Assembly: GCA_964432205.1 (NCBI GenBank)
Contig: CAYSMK010000010.1
Coordinates: 1-64,000 of the forward strand
Source of the DNA: Geomobilibacter sp964432205
Lineage (GTDB): Bacteria > Desulfobacterota > Desulfuromonadia > Geobacterales > DSM-12255
Direction: 5' to 3'
DNA: 64,000 nucleotides
Shown here: positions 1 to 6,238 of the stretch, piece by piece
Layout: each line of letters opens with the position of its first letter
Position numbering within the stretch: position 1 is the first letter of the stretch
Made by a program: the position numbers and the translations under genes
Notes under the pieces: model-generated
Seen by the model: the letters and a program-made list of their open reading frames with translations, nothing else
Database searches by the model: none
Told to the model about the DNA's origin: nothing

Positions 1-250
1 GCAATGGGGCAGGCTGGGGCGCGGCACCACCAACTGCCGGCCTCCTCACAGGCAGCTGGCTCGGGTTGGCCGGCTTTCCGCCATTGTCACCACTGACCGT
101 TACCGGCTCTACCGTCATCTCCACAGCCACGCGCCGGTCGGCCGGCTCCCGCCGACCAGTGACGACCATGGCGAGCAGCAGGAGCAGATGCATGAGCAGC
201 GAGGCCAGCAACAGGGGTGTCAGGCGCTGCCTGTCTCCCCCGGGAATCAC
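1..250 (-). CDS. TonB-type energy transducer, N-terminal part (runs off left edge)
   Basis: The 83 residues visible begin with a polar cap, then one hydrophobic helix (LLLASLLMHLLLLLAMVV), then a basic patch (RREPADRR) and a Pro/Gly/Ala-rich stretch, the usual layout of TonB before its periplasmic C-terminal domain. TonB passes proton-motive energy to outer-membrane receptors. The GTG start shares GTGA with the stop of the upstream ECF S component, so the two are translationally coupled. Position as the last visible gene of a riboswitch-led ECF operon suggests that outer- and inner-membrane uptake of one ligand are made together (inference). The diagnostic C-terminal domain lies outside the window, so another Pro-rich membrane anchor is possible. 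This gene is easily missed because it has no stop in the window. Confidence 0.6.
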   Translation of the reverse strand, partial: MIPGGDRQRLTPLLLASLLMHLLLLLAMVVTGRREPADRRVAVEMTVEPVTVSGDNGGKPANPSQLPVRRPAVGGAAPQPAPL

Positions 251-813
251 CGCTCGGCGTCCTGCCCGATCAGGCCGTTACGCCGCAGGCGGCGTACGAT
301 GCCCGGCACGGCCAGGGCGCCGAGGCCGCCGAACAGGCCGTTCATTGCCGTAGTGAACAGCGCCTTCTTCACGATGATATCCTCCTCCATGCCGATCAGC
401 CATTCCGTGGCGACCGAGGCGCCGGAACGGGTCGCCGAGGCGACAATTCCGACTGCCGCGCAGGCCAGCATGCTGGTGACGAAGGCAGGGGACATGGCCC
501 CTACAACCTCCACCACCAGGGCAGGGAGGAGAAACTTCACCAGGACCATGGGGCCACCGTTCCCCATGCCGAAGAGCAGGCTGGCCAGGCAGGTGATCAG
601 ACCGACCAGCGTGACGGCACCGATCTTCGGCACGCAACCGCGGGCGAGCAGGAAGAAGAACATGGTAAAGAACATCACGTGTCCCGGCAGGTGCAGATGC
701 AGCCGGAGCCCGGCCCTGGTCAGGATGATGAAGGTGGCGCAGAAGCCGAGCAAGAGCGCTTCCCGCAGGGTGAAGCGGCGCCAGAGGTAGGCCCGCTCGC
801 CGGTACTGGTCAT
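247..813 (-). CDS. ECF transporter S (substrate-binding) component, ligand unknown
   Basis: A 188-residue, very hydrophobic protein with five to six predicted membrane helices and a basic C-terminus (RRLRRNGL), the size and shape of an ECF S component. It would bind the ligand and dock on the T component and ATPases encoded just upstream. It overlaps the T gene by 4 bases (ATGA) and has a good ribosome site (AGGAGA). The S family is not one I can name. Because the operon is led by a Moco/tungsten-type riboswitch, tungstate, molybdate or a pterin/cofactor precursor is the likeliest ligand (inference). Cobalamin, a common TonB-linked ligand, is the main alternative. Confidence 0.65.
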   Translation of the reverse strand: MTSTGERAYLWRRFTLREALLLGFCATFIILTRAGLRLHLHLPGHVMFFTMFFFLLARGCVPKIGAVTLVGLITCLASLLFGMGNGGPMVLVKFLLPALVVEVVGAMSPAFVTSMLACAAVGIVASATRSGASVATEWLIGMEEDIIVKKALFTTAMNGLFGGLGALAVPGIVRRLRRNGLIGQDAER

Positions 814-1622
814 GGTTCTCTCCTGTTGATGTCACCCGTTAAACAGGGCGGCTGTGTGATTACCTGCAGAGCTGGCTCACCGGCAGGCTGCGCGGGCGAC
901 ACGGATGCCGTCGCCGGGCTGTCGCCCATAAAAGTCCGCTCGGGGCGGCTGCCGAAGCCGCGCGCCTCGGCCGACCTGGCCACTTCCTCGGCGGTTTTCA
1001 GTGCCCGCACCATGAGCGGCAGCAGCAGGCAGTTGACCAAGTCGGGCCAGTTGCCGGGGTTGAGCAGCTGCCGGGGGAGCAGTCGTGCCCCGCGCAGCCG
1101 TTGGGCCACGGCGATCTCCTCCATCTCCCTGAGGAAGAACGGCACGAAGCGGACGCTGACAAAGACGAGAAACGACAGCCGGTAGGGGACCACCCGCCGC
1201 AGTCCGGCCATGACGTCCCTGGTCCGGGTGGTTCTGAGGAGCACGGCGCCGGGAAGGAAGAAGAGGATGATCTGTACCGAGGCGCCGACTCCCGGCCAGA
1301 GTCCCTCTGATCCGCCATGCTTCAGGCAGTAGAGGGCGATGATCAGTGCGGCCTGGTACAGAAAGAAGCGGCAGTCGCGCCAGAGATCTGCCGGGGTGAG
1401 CCGGGCCGAGAAGTAATAGGCCAGGGTGACGAAGAGGAGCGCCAGCAGTCCGGGGCCGCGCACCCCCACGGCCAGCCCGCTCAGGAGGGTGCTGATGCCG
1501 ATCTTCCAGCCGACGCCGAGTCGATGTGCCGGCGAGTCGTGGGTCAGATACTGGCCGGCATAATCGCTCAGCCGGCGCCGCTTCGGGCCGGCTCTGCCCG
1601 TGCTAGTGGAACCGTTCGTCAA
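810..1622 (-). CDS. ecfT: ECF transporter T (transmembrane coupling) component
   Basis: EcfT/CbiQ-family membrane protein. Helices are visible around GWKIGISTLLSGLAVGV, LLALLFVTLAYYF, FFLYQAALIIALY and IILFFLPGAVLL. The family's coupling motif appears as AVAQRLRGARL and the C-terminal AEEVARSAEARGFG (Ala-Arg-Gly boxes that contact the ATPases). I chose a TTG start because GGAGG sits five bases before it. This overlaps the ATPase gene by 20 bases, whereas the upstream in-frame ATG would overlap by 77 bases. It couples ATP hydrolysis to the S component within the same operon. Confidence 0.75.
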   Translation of the reverse strand: MTNGSTSTGRAGPKRRRLSDYAGQYLTHDSPAHRLGVGWKIGISTLLSGLAVGVRGPGLLALLFVTLAYYFSARLTPADLWRDCRFFLYQAALIIALYCLKHGGSEGLWPGVGASVQIILFFLPGAVLLRTTRTRDVMAGLRRVVPYRLSFLVFVSVRFVPFFLREMEEIAVAQRLRGARLLPRQLLNPGNWPDLVNCLLLPLMVRALKTAEEVARSAEARGFGSRPERTFMGDSPATASVSPAQPAGEPALQVITQPPCLTGDINRREP

Positions 1623-2988
1623 GGACGCCTCCTTCCAGCAGCACGGTTCGCTCCGCCCAGCCGGCGCACGGGAGTTCATCGTGGGACGCGATCAGGATTG
1701 CGGTGCCGTGGCGCTCCGTCAGGCGACCAAGGGTGGTCAGCAGACTGCGCCGCTGTGTCAGGTCGAGCCCGGCGAACGGTTCGTCCAACAGGAGCAGCTG
1801 CGGCAGGGGTGCAATCACGGCGGCCAGCGCCACCCGGTGCTGTTCGCCAAAGCTGAGCAAGAGCGGCGCCCGCTCGGCCAGGTGGCCGATGCCGCACAGT
1901 TCCAGGGCCTTTGCCACCAGCCGCTCGATCTCGGGCTGCGGCCGCCCCTGGCGGCGCAGGGTGAAGGCTACCTCCTCCCGGACCCTGTCGGCGAACAGCT
2001 GTCGGACCGGATTCTGGAACAGCACCCCGACATGCCCGGCCAGACGCTCCGGATGCGGTTTCCCGATCCCGGCCAGGGAAACGCTTCCCGAGTCGGGCTG
2101 TTCCAGTCCGGCCAGGCAGCGGAGGAGCGTCGATTTGCCCGCCCCGTTCCGGCCGTAGAGCTGGACCCGCTCACCGGCCAGAAGCCGCAGATTCACCCCG
2201 CACAGCGCCGTACCCGTTTCCGGATAGCTGAGAAAGAGCGCTTCCACGGTGGCAACCGTGCTCCTTTCTCCGGTGCCGGCAGTCCGGCAGGGCAGGGCGC
2301 TCGCCGGCGCATCAATGTCGGTAAACGACGGGGAGCTGGCAATGATCTGTCCCTTGGCCATCATCAGGTATCGGTCGATGATGGCGAAAAGGGGGCGCGG
2401 ATCGTGCTCGGCGATGATCAGCGTGTGCCCCTTGGCCTTGAGACCGGCGAGCAGCTCCGCCAGCGCCTCTTTCCCCGGCTGGTCGAGCTGCGAGGTCGGC
2501 TCGTCCAGGAGGAGCAGCGCCGGCTCCATGGAGAGGATCGAGGCGATTGCCAGCCGCTGCTTCTGGCCGGCGGAAAAGCGCTCCACATTCCGCTCGGCAC
2601 AGCCGGCAAGCCCCACCTGCCGCAACGACCTCTCGACCCGCCCGGCGATCTCCGTTGCTGGAACGCAGAGGTTTTCCGGACCAAAGGCGACCTCCTCCGC
2701 CACCGTGGTGCAGATAATCTGGGATTCGGCATTCTGAAAGACGAGCCCGACCGGCATGGAGCCATTGTCACCGGAAATCTCCCCAATGGTAATATTCCCC
2801 GACCGTTTTCCGCCGTGCAGCAGCCCCTTGATGGCCAGCAGCAGGGTCGACTTGCCGCAGCCGGAACTGCCGGTCAGGCAGAGGCACTCGCCGGCACCGA
2901 CCGTGAACGAAACATCGGCCAGGGCCGGCTCGGCAGCATCCGGATAGGTGTAGGACAGGTTGTCTATGCGCAGCAGGTCACTGTTCAA
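1603..2988 (-). CDS. Fused double ABC ATPase of the ECF transporter
   Basis: A 461-residue protein with two complete ABC ATPase domains in tandem, equivalent to EcfA1 plus EcfA2 in one chain. Domain 1 has Walker A GSSGCGKST, Q-loop FQNAESQ, signature FSAGQKQR and Walker B LLLLDEPTSQLD. Domain 2 has Walker A GRNGAGKST, FQNPVRQLF, a degenerate signature LSFGEQHR and LLLLDEPFAGLD. The second signature, SFGEQ in place of SGGQ, suggests that the two ATP sites are unequal. The start is TTG, preceded by GGAG. It is the first gene of the ATPase-T-S-TonB operon, about 30 bases after the riboswitch terminator. Confidence 0.85.
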   Translation of the reverse strand: MNSDLLRIDNLSYTYPDAAEPALADVSFTVGAGECLCLTGSSGCGKSTLLLAIKGLLHGGKRSGNITIGEISGDNGSMPVGLVFQNAESQIICTTVAEEVAFGPENLCVPATEIAGRVERSLRQVGLAGCAERNVERFSAGQKQRLAIASILSMEPALLLLDEPTSQLDQPGKEALAELLAGLKAKGHTLIIAEHDPRPLFAIIDRYLMMAKGQIIASSPSFTDIDAPASALPCRTAGTGERSTVATVEALFLSYPETGTALCGVNLRLLAGERVQLYGRNGAGKSTLLRCLAGLEQPDSGSVSLAGIGKPHPERLAGHVGVLFQNPVRQLFADRVREEVAFTLRRQGRPQPEIERLVAKALELCGIGHLAERAPLLLSFGEQHRVALAAVIAPLPQLLLLDEPFAGLDLTQRRSLLTTLGRLTERHGTAILIASHDELPCAGWAERTVLLEGGVLDERFH

Positions 2989-3020
2989 CGGTGAATTACT
3001 CCATTAACGATTATCGTGAC

Positions 3021-3173
3021 AAAAAAGGCCCCTCCCTGCACAGGGAGAGGCCGGCAGCGGCAGCTTTTGCCGCTGATGGAATCTCCTTATCAAAAGGAAG
3101 GCGCGGCCGTTTCCAGCAGCACCCGATGGCCTACTGCCATGAGGGAGACCCTGTTAGGCAGTACAGCTCGGAG
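3021..3173 (-). promoter_or_regulatory. Moco/tungsten-cofactor-type riboswitch with terminator, leader of the ECF operon
   Basis: Transcribed leftward. The aptamer opens with CTCCGAGC and contains GCCTAACAGG and the GAAA tetraloop stem CTGGAAACGG, and closes with AAGGAG pairing back to CTCC. It is followed by a perfect intrinsic terminator (stem GGCCTCTCCCTG/CAGGGAGGGGCC, then six T) about 30 bases before the ATPase start. Those are the landmarks of the Moco RNA family, known for Moco and tungsten-cofactor genes. This copy departs from the others: the tetraloop-receptor strand reads CCATCGGG instead of CCTATGGG. Ligand binding has not been shown. Confidence 0.8.
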
Positions 3174-3201
3174 AAAGGTACAAAAATATGTCGAAAGCGA
3201 A

Positions 3202-3480
3202 TCAGCCGCCGCAGGTGCCGGCGGATAGTGCATCATTGTCAGTGGCTGCCAGCGGAGCCTCCCCGGGCAGCAGATACGGACGCTCCTGGCGACAGCACGT
3301 GATCGAGGCAAACGACCAGCGGCGGTAGCGGCAGTTGTAGCAGGACAGGGGGTTGTCGGCGATCTGTTCCTCCTCCACGTCCGGGGAGAATTCGCTGCAG
3401 CGACCGGCTATCCGGGAGGCGGTCAGCCACTCTTCATGTTCGAGCGGGAATTCCGCGGTAAATGTCACGGCAGGTTCCAT
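3202..3480 (-). CDS. Small Cys-rich protein of unknown function
   Basis: A 92-residue acidic, probably cytosolic protein. Its centre reads CYNCRYRRW and then ITCCRQE, with a single Cys earlier (GRCSEF) and one at the C-terminus (GTCGG). This gives a likely metal or Fe-S site of the CxxC...CC type. I do not recognise the family. The start chosen has GGGGGA upstream and lies 19 bases after the stop of the TiaS-like gene, so the two form one operon under the same riboswitch leader. By context it is a candidate helper in Mo/W cofactor handling (inference only). Confidence 0.6.
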   Translation of the reverse strand: MEPAVTFTAEFPLEHEEWLTASRIAGRCSEFSPDVEEEQIADNPLSCYNCRYRRWSFASITCCRQERPYLLPGEAPLAATDNDALSAGTCGG

Positions 3481-3499
3481 CAAGTCCCCCACTGCTTGA

Positions 3500-4243
3500 T
3501 CAGTAACTGCGCAGCTGCTGCTGCGAGCAGGTGCGCCAGGGCGCACCGTCGGCGACCGGGTCGGCACTGCTCACCAGCAGCACCGACTTGCCCTCCAGCA
3601 GCACGGTCTTGACCTTGTTCCCCAACCCGACCAACTCGTCACCGGTCAGGCTGATGCCGTCCAGGGTGCGTACCGTGTCGATTTCCGCCCGGTTGCAGAG
3701 CCTGGCAACGCTGAGTATCTTTTCGTCGGGCGCGAAGCGGATCTGCCCTTTCAGCCGGCCGTCGTTGCCGCTCAGCCTTAAACCGGCACCGGCCAGTGCG
3801 CCGATTACCCCGTCCCCGGTGCCACCATGTTCCGACAGGTAGACCCCGAGGTTGCCGGCCACTGCGTAGGCAGCATCCTTGGTGAGCACTTCACTTTTCG
3901 CCTGCCGGCCAAAAGTGATCAGTCTGTCCGGGTCGGTCAACCGGTCCAGTACCGCCACACAGAGACCGGGATCGGAACCCTCGGCGCTTTCCCTGGCGAG
4001 AAAGGTCGAGGCATGGTTGATGACACGGATGAGACTGTCTTCGTGCAGTTCGACAGTGAAACACATGGCGCTGTTGTGCGAGGTGTAGCGGATGTCGGGG
4101 TGGACGAACAGCTGATGACGGGTAACGAAGCCGCACCGGCCCCAGCCGTTCGCCTCCAGCTCTTCGGCGATGAGCGACGCCAGTTCCCCCGTTCCCCTGC
4201 TGTCGATATTGTCGGTGTCGTCAATGCTTACCAGGATCTGCAT
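3500..4243 (-). CDS. TiaS-like protein (IDDTD N-terminal domain) of a riboswitch-led operon
   Basis: A 247-residue protein opening with MQILVSIDDTDNIDSRGTG, the signature start of archaeal TiaS (tRNA-Ile2 agmatinylcytidine synthetase), where this domain binds nucleotide. It is much shorter than TiaS and I see no OB-fold or zinc-ribbon tail, so a tRNA-modifying role is unlikely. Further conserved-looking stretches are TRHQLFVHPDIRYTSHNSAMC and LSEHGGTGDGVIGALAGAGLR. The ATG has GGAG 11 bases upstream, and the open frame before it is only riboswitch sequence. Location behind two or more Moco/W-type riboswitches points to nucleotide-dependent cofactor or metal handling (inference). Confidence 0.65.
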   Translation of the reverse strand: MQILVSIDDTDNIDSRGTGELASLIAEELEANGWGRCGFVTRHQLFVHPDIRYTSHNSAMCFTVELHEDSLIRVINHASTFLARESAEGSDPGLCVAVLDRLTDPDRLITFGRQAKSEVLTKDAAYAVAGNLGVYLSEHGGTGDGVIGALAGAGLRLSGNDGRLKGQIRFAPDEKILSVARLCNRAEIDTVRTLDGISLTGDELVGLGNKVKTVLLEGKSVLLVSSADPVADGAPWRTCSQQQLRSY

Positions 4244-4277
4244 CTGTATTGTCTCTCCTGTATCTGCTACCGTTGAA

Positions 4278-4433
4278 CAAAAAAAGGACCCTTCCTTGAT
4301 AGAAGAGCCCCCTACGCACGGATGGTATCCGTTCGCTGAGATTCTCCTTTGCAAAAGGGAGGCGACGCCGTTTCCAGCGCAACCCATAGGCCGAATTCCG
4401 TGAGGAGATCCTGTTAGGTAATTCGGCTCGGAG
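4278..4433 (-). promoter_or_regulatory. Moco/tungsten-cofactor-type riboswitch, gene-proximal copy for the TiaS-like operon
   Basis: Leftward aptamer with CTCCGAGCC, ACCTAACAGG, GGCCTATGGG, the GAAA tetraloop stem GCTGGAAACGGC, GCCTCCCTTTTGCAAAGGAG closing on CTCC, and a downstream terminator (AGGGGGCTCTTC pairing with GAAGGGTCCTT, then a T run). CCTAA with TATGG is the 11-nt GAAA-tetraloop receptor, and both receptor and loop are present. It lies 35 bases before the TiaS-like start codon. Confidence 0.85.
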
Positions 4434-4479
4434 ATGGTTTATTCAGTTGTGATCACGGGTGCCGGCGGCACTCTCGCTC

Positions 4480-4605
4480 AAAAAAATCAAGGGGCCTTCC
4501 CTGGATGGAAAGGCCCCTTGTCGTCAGCAGATATAATCCGTGCCGTCAGGTCTCCTTTGCAAAAGGGAGGCGACGCCGTTTCCAGCGCAACCCATAGGCC
4601 GAATT
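4480..4605 (-). promoter_or_regulatory. Second riboswitch-terminator module of the array, cut by the assembly gap
   Basis: Contains a strong terminator (CAAGGGGCCTTTCC/GGGAAGGCCCCTTG followed by A and seven T) and the 3' half of an aptamer (GGCCTATGGG, GCTGGAAACGGC, CTCCCTTTTGCAAAGGAG). The 5' half is lost at the run of N. It is nearly identical in its aptamer to the gene-proximal copy but has its own terminator, so the leader is a series of switches. Confidence 0.8.
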
Positions 4606-4705
4606 NNNNNNNNNNNNNNNNNNNNNNNNNNNNNNNNNNNNNNNNNNNNNNNNNNNNNNNNNNNNNNNNNNNNNNNNNNNNNNNNNNNNNNNNNNNNNNN
4701 NNNNN
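4606..4705. other. Assembly gap (100 N)
   Basis: A round-number run of N. The 47 bases left of it are identical to the 47 bases right of it (aptamer sequence starting GCAAAAGGGAGG and ending GGCCGAATT). This is typical of contig ends that stop inside a repeat. The true gap could be zero (one merged aptamer) or could hide one or more further riboswitch copies. Confidence 0.95.
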
Positions 4706-4788
4706 GCAAAAGGGAGGCGACGCCGTTTCCAGCGCAACCCATAGGCCGAATTCCGTGAGGTGACCCTTTTAGAAAATTCGGCTCGGAG
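4706..4788 (-). promoter_or_regulatory. Riboswitch aptamer 5' part on the far side of the gap
   Basis: Carries the 5' aptamer strand (CTCCGAGCCGAATT), a TTCTAAAAGG segment, GGCCTATGGG and GCTGGAAACGGC, and ends at the gap before the closing GGAG. If the 47-base duplicated flank is a scaffolding artefact, this piece and the module on the other side are one complete riboswitch. The receptor strand reads TTCTAAAAGG rather than CCTAA, a small departure from the other copies. Confidence 0.75.
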
Positions 4789-4850
4789 ATGGTTTATTCG
4801 GTTGTTTTATCAAGTGTTGCTTGTGCGCTGGTATTTCCAATACAAAGTCA

Positions 4851-4870
4851 GTATTCTAGTACCATAATAC
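4851..4870 (-). promoter_or_regulatory. Conserved 20-bp palindromic operator, copy 1
   Basis: On the leftward strand it reads GTATTATGGTACTAGAATAC, an imperfect palindrome centred on GTAC (8 of 10 pairs). It lies about 60 bases upstream of the first aptamer of the TiaS-like operon. A site matching at 18 of 20 bases precedes the GNAT riboswitch (17728) and one matching at 15 of 20 precedes the tungsten-enzyme riboswitches (13782). This is most simply a transcription-factor site at the promoter. TATTAT within it could serve as a -10 box. Confidence 0.6.
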
Positions 4871-5025
4871 TGTGTGTTTATCCAGAAAATAATTTGTGAC
4901 AGCAACAGTGCCCAAACCTCTTGGATTGGGTGGCTATCTTTAATGTGATTTGAATCGTTAGTCAACCACTATTCGGTCGAGAAGCAATGTTTCCGGATAA
5001 AGCCACTTCGGCTGCAGCTTTTCAA
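4871..5025. other. Intergenic, no gene seen
   Basis: AT-richer stretch between the operator and the terminator of the leftward tungsten-enzyme operon. It presumably holds the -35 region of the TiaS-like operon promoter. I see no open frame or RNA gene in it. Confidence 0.5.
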
Positions 5026-5057
5026 TAAACGAGGGGGCCATCTTCGACGGCCCCCTC
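5026..5057 (-). terminator. Intrinsic terminator of the tungsten-enzyme operon
   Basis: Stem GAGGGGGCC/GGCCCCCTC with a nine-base loop, followed on the leftward strand by CGTTTATTG. It lies about 35 bases after the stop of the 71-residue protein, closing the long operon that starts near 13 kb. Confidence 0.75.
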
Positions 5058-5089
5058 CGTACTGCCTGTTTTCGACTCTGTCAGCCCGA

Positions 5090-5305
5090 TTAATCCTCTT
5101 CTGCTCCTTCTTCGTGTTTCGGCCCGCGCGGCAGGGCGATCAGTTCAGCCCCGACCGACTCTGCGATATGCTTCATCTCGCACATTCGCAGATGTTGACC
5201 GTACACCTTGAGGTTGAGGTCCGCTACCGCCACCAGCACGTAGCGCGGCTGCTTCGCCCCGTCCTGCATCTTCGTTCTCTGCCGGTAAAAGATTTTTCCT
5301 GACAT
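5090..5305 (-). CDS. Small conserved-looking protein at the end of the tungsten-enzyme operon
   Basis: 71 residues: a basic N-terminus (KIFYRQRTK), a beta-like core (RYVLVAVADLNLKVYGQHLRMCEMKHIAESVGAELIAL) and an acidic tail (EEGAEED). The start has AAAGGAGG nine bases upstream. It follows the MoSto-like gene by 91 bases and precedes the operon terminator. I do not recognise the family. The fixed place next to a metal-storage-type protein suggests a partner or regulator of it (inference). Confidence 0.6.
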   Translation of the reverse strand: MSGKIFYRQRTKMQDGAKQPRYVLVAVADLNLKVYGQHLRMCEMKHIAESVGAELIALPRGPKHEEGAEED

Positions 5306-5396
5306 GAAAGGGTGCCTCCTTTCCTTGTTTCCTCCCCGGGGACTGCGGAGGGTTTACATAGGAAAAATATACCCCTTTTTCAACTTTTTCACACCG

Positions 5397-6203
5397 TTAA
5401 ATCCTTATGACAGTGCCAACCCGCTCCCCTTTGATCGCCTTCTCTATGGTCCCCCGCTTGTGACCGTTCACGATCCGGATCTCCTTGACGTTTACCGTGT
5501 CGCGAAGGAGGTAGAGCATCTTCCGTTCGAGCACCATGTCTTCCATGTCCAGTTTGATCAGTTCCTCGACCGTGATCTCCTCGATCAGCTCCGCGTCCGG
5601 ATTGACCCGTGGGTCCTCGGTATAGAGCCCGTCCACGTTCTTGACGAGGATGCAGCTCTTGGCGCCGAGCACCTCCGCCATCAGCAGGGCGCCGGTGTCG
5701 GTTCGGTGGGGCGGGATGAGCCCGGTTTCCGGTGGGTGTTCATAGAGGCCGTAGGGGGGGGTGCCATGGATGACCGGGAGAAGGTTGAGGTGCAGCATGG
5801 TCGGCAGTTCCAGCAGGTCGGCGGTCTTGACCCGCGAGCCGCCCCATTTGGAGAGGAGCAGGGTGACCATGACCGCATTCTGCTCGCTGATCTTGCTGGC
5901 CAGTTCGGCAAGAACGCCGGTCGGCATGCCGAGGTCGATGCCGATGTCGAGGATATGGCGCACGCGTACCCCGCCGCCGGTGACGACCAGCATCCGGTGC
6001 TGTTTCGACAGTTCGCCGATCTCTTCCATGAGCGGCAGGACCACCTCGCGGCCGTAGTCGATGATCCCGTGGCCACCGACCTTGACGACATGGAGGTCGG
6101 GAACGAGTCTGATCGTGGAGATCCCTGATTGCCTGCGCATCAGACCCTTGCGGACCAGGGTTTCCCCTCTCATGTTTGTTTCGATTTCGTGTCGTGGCGC
6201 CAT
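5397..6203 (-). CDS. Molybdenum/tungsten storage protein-like amino acid kinase-fold subunit
   Basis: 268 residues of the amino acid kinase/UMP kinase fold. It resembles the MosA/MosB subunits of the Azotobacter Mo storage protein more than UMP kinase: VVKVGGHGIIDYG at the nucleotide loop, VVTGGGVRVRHILDIGIDLGMPTGVLA, HGTPPYGLYEHPPETGLIPPHRTDTGALLMAE and VKNVDGLYTEDP. MoSto stores polyoxomolybdate or tungstate clusters at the cost of ATP. GGAGG precedes the chosen ATG. In an operon with a W enzyme under a Moco/W-type riboswitch, metal storage or metal sensing is a coherent role. Only one subunit is encoded, so it is likely homomeric. A plain nucleotide kinase is the alternative. Confidence 0.75.
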   Translation of the reverse strand: MAPRHEIETNMRGETLVRKGLMRRQSGISTIRLVPDLHVVKVGGHGIIDYGREVVLPLMEEIGELSKQHRMLVVTGGGVRVRHILDIGIDLGMPTGVLAELASKISEQNAVMVTLLLSKWGGSRVKTADLLELPTMLHLNLLPVIHGTPPYGLYEHPPETGLIPPHRTDTGALLMAEVLGAKSCILVKNVDGLYTEDPRVNPDAELIEEITVEELIKLDMEDMVLERKMLYLLRDTVNVKEIRIVNGHKRGTIEKAIKGERVGTVIRI

Positions 6204-6238
6204 TGCATAACCCTCCGAAACTCTGTGTGTATAGATGT

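Noticed and set aside
247..1185. Plus-strand frames of up to 322 codons at the left end
   Set aside because: Antisense to the ECF S and T genes, with no ribosome sites and low-complexity translation.
4434..4763. Open frames with repeated QKGGDAVSSATHRPN-type peptides across the N gap
   Set aside because: Translation of riboswitch copies, interrupted by N.
5397..6203. Uridylate kinase (PyrH) as the call for the kinase-fold gene
   Set aside because: The HGTPPYGLYEHPP...IPPHRTDTGALL region follows the Mo storage protein rather than PyrH, and the operon context is W/Mo.
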